From assembly GCA_018268595.1 (NCBI GenBank), contig JAFDWH010000002.1, positions 29,133-93,132 on the forward strand: DNA of 64,000 nt, written 5' to 3'. Shown in pieces: positions 18,199 to 26,400 of the stretch; within the stretch, counting starts at the first letter, position 1; each line of letters begins with the position of its first letter. The DNA comes from Actinomycetota bacterium (lineage in GTDB: Bacteria; Actinomycetota; Thermoleophilia; Solirubrobacterales; Solirubrobacteraceae). The notes beneath the pieces are model-generated. The model had not been told where the DNA came from, did no database searches, and was given only the letters and a program-made list of their open reading frames with translations. The position numbers and the translations under genes are program-made.

Positions 18199-18533
18199 GC
18201 TCCGTCCTCCTGCTCCTTGAGGAATTCCTCGACCACGTCGAGCTTGCGCTCCCACAGCGCCCGCTGTCTCGCGAGCCACGCGTACGCCTCCTCCAGCGAG
18301 GCGCCGTTGAGGCGCAGGCGGTGGGTGCGGCCGTCGATCACGCGCACGATCGCGCCCGCCTCCTCCAGCACCCTCAGGTGCTTGCTGATCGCGGGCTTGG
18401 AGACGGGGAAGTCGTGCGTCGCCTCGCCGACCGTCAGCTCGCCCTCCGCGAGCCGCTCGAGGATCGTGCGGCGCAGCGGGTGGGCGACGGCGACGAACGA
18501 GCGGTCGAGCGTCGCGGCTTGACTGTTAGCCAT
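18195..18533 (-). CDS. ArsR-family winged-helix repressor
   Basis: A 112-residue regulator with the ArsR helix-turn-helix: AHPLRRTILERLAEGELTV, then SKPAISKHLRVLEEAG as recognition helix, and a beta-wing ending RLRLN. No metal-binding cysteine motif is visible, so it is not an arsenic or zinc sensor of the classic type. It belongs to the group encoded upstream of SRPBCC proteins. A near-perfect palindrome covers its ATG at 18533, suggesting autorepression of the three-gene operon. Confidence 0.88.
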   Translation of the reverse strand: MANSQAATLDRSFVAVAHPLRRTILERLAEGELTVGEATHDFPVSKPAISKHLRVLEEAGAIVRVIDGRTHRLRLNGASLEEAYAWLARQRALWERKLDVVEEFLKEQEDGA

Positions 18534-18542
18534 ATGGTTAAC
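18525..18542. promoter_or_regulatory. Palindromic operator over the ArsR start codon
   Basis: GTTAGCCATATGGTTAAC is an inverted repeat with one mismatched pair, centred on the CATATG that holds the ATG of the ArsR gene. ArsR dimers bind such 16-18 base palindromes. Occupancy here would block transcription and ribosome access, so autoregulation is likely (inference). Confidence 0.6.
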
Positions 18543-18600
18543 AATACGGACACCGGCGGTCGCGCGCAAGCCGGGCCATGCGAGCCGGGCGCGCGCCCGC

Positions 18601-20130
18601 TCAGGCGCGCACGCGCACGATGCGCGCGGCGGCGGGAGCGCCGCCTGCCGTCCCCGGCCGCACGAGCGTCACGTACGCGCTGCGGCCGGCGAGCGCCGTC
18701 GTCCACAGCAGTGTGTCGGTGCGGCCCGGCGTGCCGGGCGGGCAGCGGCTCGGCTCGCTGCCCTGCGTCGTGTAGCCGGGCTCGTGGCCGGCGTCGCGGC
18801 GCGCCGCGCTGCCGATCGTCAGCAGCGTGCGCGCGGCGCGCAGCGTGCGGGTGGAGACCATGCGCAGCCGCTGGCTGCAGTACGTCGCCTGCACGAACAG
18901 CAGGCGGCCGCCCGCGAGCGCCGGCTGCGAGAGCTGGCCGGTGCGCGTGGCGAGCACGATCCGGCGTCTGCGCGTCGCGAGGTTGGCGATCGCGATGCGG
19001 CTCGCGCCGCCCGTCGTCGCCGCGTAGGCGAGATGGTCGCCGGACAGCGCCGGACGGTCGATCGACGCGCGTCCCGCGCCGCCCGCGACGAGCCGCGCGA
19101 CGCCGCGCGCGGCCGGCGTCGCCTTCGCGACCGGCAGCGGCAGCGCCCACAGCGCGTCCCCGCCGCCGCGCCGCGTGACGCGCCACACGAGCCAGCGGTC
19201 GGAGACCGCGAGCTGCGTCGCGCGCGGCGCGTCGAGCTGCGCGACGGTCGCCCCGCTCGCGCGGTCGCGCACCGCGAGCGTCGCGCCGGCGAGCGTCGCG
19301 ACGTAGCGCCCGCCGACCGCGACCGCCCGCGCCGGCAGCTCGCTGCGCGCGTCGCCGCCGACCAGCACCGCGCCGGCGCCGCCGAGCCGCTCGTAGGCGA
19401 GCAACGCGCCGGCCCGCGAGGGGTCGGTCCCGGCCGACACGACGAGCTGCGCGGCGCTCGCGCTGCCGCTCGCGAGGAACGCGACGGCGAGCGCGGCCAG
19501 CAGCGCGCCGTCGGCCAGTCGCAGGCGGCGCAGCAGCACCGGCCGCTCCGCCATCGCCAGCTCGAGCCGCTGCCCGAGCGTCGCGTAGCGCGGCGCCATC
19601 AGGATCACCGGCAGCGCGCGACCGGCGCCGAAGCCGAGGCCGATCAGCAGGCCGGCCTGCACGTCGCCGATCGCGACCGCGATCCCGGCGAGCGCCCACA
19701 CCGCGAGCGTCAGCACGAACGTCGTGAAGCCGAGCCCGAGCAGCACGCCGTAGAGGCCGGCGGCGAGCGGCAGCGGCAGCGTGCGCCGCCACGGCTCCGG
19801 CACCTGACGGCGGATCTGCGGGACGATCCGCACGCCCCGCAGCTCGCCGAACGCGCACGCCAACGCGACCGTTCCCGCGACGACCGCGCCCGCCTCGCTT
19901 CCCGCGCCGCCGAGCGCACGGCCCAGCGCGGCGAGTGCGGTGAACGTGATTGCGCCGCCGGCGAGCGCGCCGAGCGCGAACGTCGCGCAGCTCGTCGCGA
20001 CCGTGCGGCCGCCGGCGTCGGCGCGGCGGCTGCCGAGCGTCTCGACCATCGAGAAGCCGCACGGCGACCACGCGCCGGTGACGCCGGCGACGAACGCGGT
20101 CGCGAGCAGGATCGCGGCGGTCGCGCTCAT
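18601..20130 (-). CDS. CcdA/MauF-like membrane protein with C-terminal beta-propeller-like domain
   Basis: A 509-residue protein. Residues 1-215 contain about six hydrophobic spans and an N-terminal AWSPCGFSMVETL, resembling the CcdA/DsbD and MauF families that move reductant across the membrane. Residues about 220-509 are soluble and rich in short beta-strands with repeated phrases such as VSDRWLVWR, LSGDHLAYAA and LAGGRLLFVQA, typical of a TolB-like propeller facing outward. Two Cys (CSQ and SRCPPG) lie in the propeller. It sits 4 bases downstream of the MauA-like gene, so one operon is likely. MauB, the large subunit of methylamine dehydrogenase, is itself a propeller; an equivalent role is speculative. 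Confidence 0.7.
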   Translation of the reverse strand: MSATAAILLATAFVAGVTGAWSPCGFSMVETLGSRRADAGGRTVATSCATFALGALAGGAITFTALAALGRALGGAGSEAGAVVAGTVALACAFGELRGVRIVPQIRRQVPEPWRRTLPLPLAAGLYGVLLGLGFTTFVLTLAVWALAGIAVAIGDVQAGLLIGLGFGAGRALPVILMAPRYATLGQRLELAMAERPVLLRRLRLADGALLAALAVAFLASGSASAAQLVVSAGTDPSRAGALLAYERLGGAGAVLVGGDARSELPARAVAVGGRYVATLAGATLAVRDRASGATVAQLDAPRATQLAVSDRWLVWRVTRRGGGDALWALPLPVAKATPAARGVARLVAGGAGRASIDRPALSGDHLAYAATTGGASRIAIANLATRRRRIVLATRTGQLSQPALAGGRLLFVQATYCSQRLRMVSTRTLRAARTLLTIGSAARRDAGHEPGYTTQGSEPSRCPPGTPGRTDTLLWTTALAGRSAYVTLVRPGTAGGAPAAARIVRVRA

Positions 20131-20134
20131 GCGC

Positions 20135-20707
20135 TCAGCACGGCACCTGGGTCTGGAAGTACATGACGCAGAAGACCTTGCGACCGGCGTAGCAGTAGCC
20201 GGTCAGCGCGGCGTCGCCGTTGATGCGCGTCCGGTGGTAGCCGCAGCAGTCCATCAGGCGGCGCACCTTGCCGCCGCAGCAGCGATACCAGGAGCCGTCG
20301 ACGCGCGTGGGGAAGCCGTATCTCTCCGGGATGCCGTCCTGGCAGACGCGCGTGCGCGGAGCCGGGGGGAGCGGGCGCCCGTCGGGGCCGGTGAGGCGGC
20401 GGCCGTGCTCGTCGAGCGGATGGCCCGAGCGGTCGACGGGGCGGCCGAGGTCGTCGACCGGGTGGCCGTCGCGGTGGCGCAACGGGTAGCCGTGGATGTC
20501 GACGCGCGGGATGCCGGTCGGGTGCGGGCAGGAGGCGGTCGTGTAGGTGTGTCCGCAGTAGTGGTAGGCCTCGGCGTCCTCCTCGCCGGCCGCGAGCGCG
20601 GCGGTGCCGGTGGCGGCCGCGATCAGCCAGGCGCTCGTGCGCGCGAGGAAGCCGCGGCGGTCGGTGTCGGCGGCGAGCGCGTCGCTGAGGCGGCGGCGGT
20701 CAGGCAT
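20135..20707 (-). CDS. MauA-like (methylamine dehydrogenase light chain-like) Cys-rich Tat protein
   Basis: A 190-residue protein with a Tat-type leader (DRRGFLARTS followed by a hydrophobic Ala-rich stretch). The mature part has ten cysteines. The C-terminal half resembles MauA: GSW140 followed by Cys-Cys, then D153-CCGY, then Y171-C172-Y173. In Paracoccus MauA the cofactor TTQ forms from Trp57 and Trp108; the first corresponds to W140, but the second position appears to be Tyr171. The Asp before CCGY is kept. Between the first and second Cys clusters lies a Gly-x-Pro-Leu/Val-Asp heptad-like repeat, absent from MauA as remembered. It overlaps the upstream gene by 8 bases. The name rests on motif alignment from memory. 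Confidence 0.7.
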   Translation of the reverse strand: MPDRRRLSDALAADTDRRGFLARTSAWLIAAATGTAALAAGEEDAEAYHYCGHTYTTASCPHPTGIPRVDIHGYPLRHRDGHPVDDLGRPVDRSGHPLDEHGRRLTGPDGRPLPPAPRTRVCQDGIPERYGFPTRVDGSWYRCCGGKVRRLMDCCGYHRTRINGDAALTGYCYAGRKVFCVMYFQTQVPC

Positions 20708-21626
20708 GGGCCGGCTCCCGCCGCTCGGCGTCGGGGCCGGGCTCGCGCTCGCGCTCCTCGCGTTGGCGCGCCTCGCCGGTCGCGACGAGCGCCTCGAGCT
20801 GGCGCGCGCTGTTGAACGTGCCCTGCGCGAGGACCGTCCCGTCGAGCGACAGCACGAGCGCGTAGGGGCTGCCCGGGATCGCGAGCGCGCGCCACACCGC
20901 CTGGTCCTCGACCTCGTCGAAGACCTCGACGGCGAGCAGCGGGTCGCGCCGCAGGGCGGCGACGGCCGGCTCGAGCGCCTGGCACATCGGACAGCCCTCG
21001 GAGGAGAAGACGGCGAGCGCGTGGCGCGCCGAGGGCTGCGGCACGAAGCGCTCGATCAGCGCGACGCGGCTGCCGCGCGCGGGTCCCTCGCCGTCGATCT
21101 CGAGCGGGAGCTGCGGCGGGAGCGCGCGGCGCAGCTCACCGACCTCGCGCGCGAGCGCGAGCAGCAGCAGCGCGAGCGCGGCGATCGCCGCGAGCGCGAC
21201 GCCGAGCCCGGCGGCGAGCCACGCGTCGGTGCTCGGATCCGTGTCCGGGACGAGCGGCAGCGCTGCGTACGCCGCCGCCAGCGCAAGCGTGCGGGCCAGC
21301 GCGCCGCGTGTCACGCGCGAGCGCGCGCCGAGGCAGCCGCACGGCTGGCCCGCCTTGCCGGCGCGCAGCGCGCGGGCGAGCAGCGCGGCGAACGCGAGCA
21401 TCAGGCCGGCCGCCGCCCACGCGGCAGCGTCGATGCCGGCCGCGACGCCGACACCCAGCAGCGCCTCCGCGGCGACCGCGGCGCCCCACGCGAGCGAGCG
21501 CGCCCGCGGTGCGCGCAGGCCGAACGTCGCGAGCGCCGCGCGCGTGCGGGCGGGGGCAGCCAGCTTCGCACCCGCCGAGCCGAGCAGCACCAGCCCGAGC
21601 GCCACGTCCGCGATCGTCGCCAGCAT
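20700..21626 (-). CDS. MauE-like membrane protein fused to a MauD-like thioredoxin domain
   Basis: A 308-residue fusion. Residues 1-165 carry four hydrophobic spans and a PCGCLG motif, as in MauE/DoxX-type redox membrane proteins. Residues about 190-290 form a thioredoxin-like domain (HALAVFSSEG, then C212-PM-C215, with IPGSPY as the cis-proline region), as in MauD. MauD and MauE deliver disulfides during MauA maturation, so the fusion fits the Cys-rich MauA-like protein just downstream. The tail is charged (EREREPGP). ATG 21626 is chosen; a GTG at 21638 in the same frame is possible and neither has a strong ribosome-binding site. Confidence 0.78.
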   Translation of the reverse strand: MLATIADVALGLVLLGSAGAKLAAPARTRAALATFGLRAPRARSLAWGAAVAAEALLGVGVAAGIDAAAWAAAGLMLAFAALLARALRAGKAGQPCGCLGARSRVTRGALARTLALAAAYAALPLVPDTDPSTDAWLAAGLGVALAAIAALALLLLALAREVGELRRALPPQLPLEIDGEGPARGSRVALIERFVPQPSARHALAVFSSEGCPMCQALEPAVAALRRDPLLAVEVFDEVEDQAVWRALAIPGSPYALVLSLDGTVLAQGTFNSARQLEALVATGEARQREEREREPGPDAERREPAHA

Positions 21627-21721
21627 CGCGCGGATCACACCAGATCGCCCGGAGCCCCTGCAAGCCCCGTGTCCCCGCGCATCGCCAGCCCACCGTCCGC
21701 AGTTAGACTCGAAGCGACCAC

Positions 21722-21793
21722 GGGGGCGTGGTGCTAACGGGAACACGCGGCCTTTGCAAGGCTGAGTTGGGGGTTCGATTCCCCCCGCCTCCA
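21722..21793 (+). tRNA. tRNA-Ala (anticodon TGC)
   Basis: The cloverleaf can be folded by eye. Acceptor GGGGGCG pairs with CGCCTCC (one G-T), the anticodon stem CGGCC/GGCTG encloses TTTGCAA, and the T arm is GGGGG-TTCGATT-CCCCC. The D arm is short (GTG/CAC). Discriminator base is A and CCA is not encoded. Its 3' end is partly duplicated at 32896-32915. Confidence 0.93.
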
Positions 21794-21796
21794 TCG
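21776..21796 (+). repeat. Putative attachment site, left copy (tRNA-Ala 3' end)
   Basis: The T-arm and acceptor end of tRNA-Ala(TGC), through the following TCG, recurs at 32896-32915 with one base deleted from the C run and one substitution. This is the usual geometry of an integration into a tRNA gene, bracketing about 11 kb that contains the Rhs gene. No integrase gene is visible between the copies. Confidence 0.45.
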
Positions 21797-22377
21797 CACG
21801 GGAAACGGTTGCAATCGATGGCCTTCCTGTGTCCTGACGAGCGCCCGCGACAGCGCCTGCGGCCATTGCTGACGCTCATCGGCGACGTCGCCGATCGGGA
21901 TGCCCCAGCCGCGGGTGGGGCTCAGGCGAGGCGCAGGACCTGCAGGAAGACGCGGCGCGTAAGAACAGGCCGACAGCCCTTCTGACCCGTCCGTGGAAAC
22001 GCCTGCGGCTCTCGATATCCGACACCAGAGCTGTCCTCTAAGAGTCCTAGAGCGTTGGCGCCAGACAACTCCGGCACCGCCGATCGCCGGCGACCGAGCG
22101 TGGTAGATGCTCGCACGGAATTCGACCGGTCTGCCAAGTTTGAGCATTGACAAAGCTCAGACCTCCGACATAGGTTGCGCGGCGCGAAGCCGGCGGGAGG
22201 CGCTCGGCAGCGTGGGGGCCGCCGTGTGTTGCGGTCTCCTCCGATGGATCCGTGACGAGTTCTTCGCTGGAGGCTTCGACGTTGGGCACATTGAGGACGT
22301 GGGCAGACAGACGGGTTGCGGGCCGAATGAGTGCCCGCGGCTTACGTGTAGGGGCCCGGAGACATCGGCGCCGACGT
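21794..22377. other. Non-coding or degenerate stretch between tRNA-Ala and the Rhs gene
   Basis: About 580 bases without a convincing gene. Composition is less GC-biased than the surroundings and short frames on both strands show no domain. It may hold the Rhs promoter and eroded element DNA. I see no integrase remnant. Confidence 0.4.
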
Positions 22378-23466
22378 ATGGGCGCTTCACGACTCGCGGT
22401 TCTGCTTCCTGCGCTCGCAGTTCTGTCCGCGGCGGTGTGCTCGGCGGCTGCGTATGCGACGCCGCCGTCGTCGGCGATTCGCTACGGCTACGACGCGGCG
22501 GGGGAGCTGAAGTCGGTCACGGACCCCTCCGACATGACGGCGCTGTTCGGTTGGGACTCTGTCGGCAACCTGCTTTCGATCGGCAATCAGCCGGCCGGTG
22601 CGTTGTCGTTGATCCAGGTGGCGCCCGTTCAAGGGTCGGCTGGGGACCGCGTCACGCTCTACGGGACGGGATTCAGCTCGAATGCGACCGACGACGCGGT
22701 GTCGTTCAACGGGACGGCTGCGTCGGTGGTGTCGGCAACCGCGTGGGAGCTTGTCGTGACCGTGCCGGCGGGGGCGACGACCGGCCCGGTGAGCGTGACG
22801 ACGCCGTCGGGCTCGGCGACGAGCGACGAGTCGTTCACGGTTGTCGCGCGTCCGGCGATCACGGGGATCTCGCCGACCGTCGTGAACGCGGGGGACACCG
22901 TCACGGTCGGAGGCTCGGCGTTCGACTCGGCGCCGGCGAACGACACGTTGATCGTCAACCGCACGCACGTCGACGTCGCCTCCGCGTCTGCGGCGGCGCT
23001 GTCGTTCGTCGCTCCGGCGATCGGCTCGGGACCGGTCTCGGTGGCGACGCCGGATGGTCAGGCGACGGGGCCGGATCTGTTCATCGCGCCCTCGGGGCGC
23101 ACCGCGGCCAGTGTTGCCACGACGGATCGTGAGAGTCGGGGACGTCCGCACGGTGAGCATCCCGACGGCCGGCAAGGTCGCGCTCGTGGTCTTCGACGGC
23201 AGCACCGGACAGCAGCTGCTGATCCAAACGTCGCAGAGCACCTTCGCGTCGGCCCCGCGCGTGTCCGTTCAGAGTCCGAACGGCTCGACGCTCGTGGCGG
23301 CCACGACGAACAGCTTCGTCGACCAGTTCACGCTGCCGACGAGCGGCACGTACACGATCATGGTCGACGCCTCGAGCACCGGAGCCGGCAGCATCTCGCT
23401 CGCGCTCAAGAGCGCGACCGACGTGACGACGACGGTGACGCCGTCGGCGACCGGCGGAAGAGGTGA
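22378..23466 (+). CDS. Rhs/YD-repeat protein, frame 1 segment (signal peptide, YD repeat, two IPT/TIG domains)
   Basis: First piece of a giant secreted Rhs-like gene. The ATG at 22378 opens a signal peptide (SRLAVLLPALAVLSAAVCSA). A YD-type repeat follows (YGYDAAGELKSVTDPSD), then two IPT/TIG-like Ig-fold domains (starting near 22620 and 22858). Homologous sense ends near 23120: after LFIAPSGRTAAS the meaningful protein continues in the next frame (VGDVRTVSIPTAG), while this frame runs on as Arg-rich nonsense to its stop at 23466. A longer start at 22327 (MSARGLRV) is possible. The break is either a true +1 mutation, programmed shifting or a sequence error. Confidence 0.65.
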   Translation: MGASRLAVLLPALAVLSAAVCSAAAYATPPSSAIRYGYDAAGELKSVTDPSDMTALFGWDSVGNLLSIGNQPAGALSLIQVAPVQGSAGDRVTLYGTGFSSNATDDAVSFNGTAASVVSATAWELVVTVPAGATTGPVSVTTPSGSATSDESFTVVARPAITGISPTVVNAGDTVTVGGSAFDSAPANDTLIVNRTHVDVASASAAALSFVAPAIGSGPVSVATPDGQATGPDLFIAPSGRTAASVATTDRESRGRPHGEHPDGRQGRARGLRRQHRTAAADPNVAEHLRVGPARVRSESERLDARGGHDEQLRRPVHAADERHVHDHGRRLEHRSRQHLARAQERDRRDDDGDAVGDRRKR

Positions 23467-26400
23467 GCTGTCGACGACGCTCGCCGGTCAGAACATGGCG
23501 TTCGCGTTCGACGGCAGACAGGGCCAGCGGATCGCGTTCGAAGAGGGGTTCCCGGCCGGGCTCTCGCACGCGCTCTCGCTGCGCAAGCCGGACGGCACCG
23601 CGTTGTGGGGCCCGACGTTCACGTCGAGCTCGCTGGGTTACTACTGGGTCGACGTGCAGACGCTTCCGGCGGACGGCACGTACACGATCTACTCCGACCC
23701 GAGCGGGACGGCGACCTCGTCCTCGACGCAGGTCACGGCCTACGACGTGCCGGCGGACGTGAGCGGCACGCTGGCGCCGTCGCAGGCGGGCGACGCGAGG
23801 ACCTTCGCGACGACGCCGGGGCAAAACGCGGTCTACACGATCAACGGCACGGCCGGGCAGCGCGTCTCGCTGCTGGTGAGAGGCTCGACGTATCCGCGGT
23901 TGCCGAACGTGTCGATCGTCAAGCCGGACGGGTCGAACCTCGTCGCGCCGTCGAGCACGAGCTTCGTGGACGCGGTGGCGCTGCCCAGCAGCGGCACCTA
24001 CAGAGTGGTCGTGGATCCGCAGTACGCGGACGGCGGTCAGCTGACGCTGACGGCGTACGACGCCGCTGATGCGACGGCTGCGGTGACGCCGTCGGCGACG
24101 GGTGGGAGCGGCGAGCTCGCGACGTCAGTGCCGGGTCAGAACGTGGCGTTCACGTTCACGGGCACGCAGGGTCAGCGGATCGCGTTCGAAGAGGGCTTTC
24201 CGGCATCGCTGTCGCACTCGGTCACGCTGCGCAAGCCGGACGGCAGCGCCTTGTCTGGCCCGACGTTCACGAGCAGCTCGCTCGGCTTCTACTGGCTTGA
24301 CGCCCAGACGCTGCCGATGAGCGGGACGTACACGCTCTACTTCGACATCAGCGGGACGGCGACGTCGTCCTCGACGCGGGTGAAGGTCTACGACGTGCCG
24401 GCGGACGCGGGCGGCACGTTGGCGCCGTCGGCGGCGGGCGACTCGGCGACCTTCTCGACCACGCCGGCGCAGAACGCGGCCTATACGTTCAGCGGCAGCG
24501 CCGGCCAGCGGATCTCGCTGAGCGTGAGAGGGTCGACGTATCCGCGGCTGCCATACCTCTCGATCGTCAAGCCCGACGGGTCGACGCTGGTCTCGCCGAC
24601 CAGCACGAGCTTCGTCGACGCGGTCACGCTGCCGAGCACGGGTACCTACAGAGTGGTGGCCGACCCGCAGTTCGCCGACTCCGGGCAGCTGACCCTGACG
24701 GCCTACGACGCGAGCGACGCGACGACGAGCGTCACGCCGTCCGCCGCGGGCACGGACGCGAGACTCTCGACGAGCGCGCCGGGGCAGAACATGGCGTTCA
24801 CGTTCAGCGGCACGGCCGGGCAGCGGATCGCGTTCAAGGAGGCATTCCCGACGAGCGTGGACCACTACCTGTCGCTCAAGAAGCCGGACGGCACCGCGCT
24901 CTGGGGTCCGACGTTCATCAGCGGCAGCTGGGGTGGCTACGCGGTCGACACGAAGACGCTGCCGGTGAACGGCACGTACACGATCTACGCCGATCCGACC
25001 GCAAGCCTGACGTCGTCCTCGACGACCGTGACGGTCTACGACGTGCCGGCGGACGTGAGCGGCACGCTGACGCCGTCGCAGACGGGCGACGCGGTGACGC
25101 CAGCGACGACGCCCGGGCAGAACGCGGTCTACACGTTCAGCGGGACGGCCGGGCAGCGCGTCTCAATCGCGGCCGCCAGCTCGACCTATCCCAACCTTCC
25201 GAAGCTCTCGATCGTCAAGCCCGACGGATCGAACCTCGTCGCGCCGACCAGCACGAGCTTCGTCGACGCGGTGAGCCTGCCGAGCAGCGGGACCTACAGA
25301 GTGGTGGTCGACCCGCAGAACCTCGACGCCGGCCAGGTGAGAGTCACGGCCTACGACGCGGCGGACGCGACGATGGCGGTGACGCCCTCTGCCTCGGGTG
25401 GTGCGGGGGATCTCTCCACTGTGGCGCCTGGGCAGAACATGGCGTTCACGTTCACTGGGACGGCGGGCCAGGTGATCGCGTTCAAGGAGCTGTTCCCGAC
25501 CACCGTCAACCACTACCTCTCGATCAGGAAGCCCGACGGCAGCAACCTGTGGAGCCCGACGTCGATCCTCGGAGGCTGGGGCGGCTATTGGGTCGACAAG
25601 ACGACCCTGCCGGCGAGCGGCACCTACACGATCTACGCCGACCCGAACGGCTCGCTGACGTCGACCTCGAACAGCATTGCCCTCTACGCGGTCCCGCCCG
25701 ACGTGACCGGGACGATGAGCATCGGCGGGCCGGCCGTCAGCTTCACGACGACGCCCGCGCAGAACGCGAGCTTCACGTTCTCCTCGCCGGCGAACAAGAC
25801 GATCCACCTGAGCTTCTCCAACGTGACGGAGACGGCGAACTGGACGCTCAAGAACCCCAGCGGCGGCACGGTCACGAGCAGCACCATCAACAGCGGCGGC
25901 ACGGCGACCGTCACCGCGACGTTGGTAACCGCGGGCACGTACACGCTCGTGGTCGATCCGCAGAACAACGCGGGCGGCGGGATGACGCTGACGCTGACCG
26001 ACCCGCCCGGCTTCACGCGGCCGTTCATCACCGACACGACGCTGCCGGCGGTGTTCCGAGAGCCGCCCTCGATCCACGCGATCATGGCGCGCCTGCATTG
26101 GGGTCGCCCGCTTCGCTGCGACCCGCAGCGGCCGCGTCACGCACCCGACGGCGCCCGCATGCGGACCCGCACGACTGCCTGCGCGAGCAGCGCCGCGACA
26201 CCCCACACGGTCTTCCACGTCCCGTCCGACGTGCGGCGCCGACTGCAGCTCGACGGGCCGGCTCGCGACGTCGCGATCGACCAGCCGGGCCAGAAGGCCA
26301 CGGTCCAGTTCACCGCGCCTGACAGAGGTCGGGTCGCGCTCCACGTCGAGCGGGCGAGCGCAGGCGCCTACCTCTTCCTGCTCGGGCCCGACGGCCGCAA

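Noticed and set aside
21794..22377. Integrase remnant after tRNA-Ala(TGC)
   Set aside because: No catalytic Arg, His-x-x-Arg or Tyr context in any frame.
23137..26010. A CRISPR array
   Set aside because: Repeats are 648 bases, coding and without unique spacers of CRISPR length. No CRISPR was seen elsewhere.
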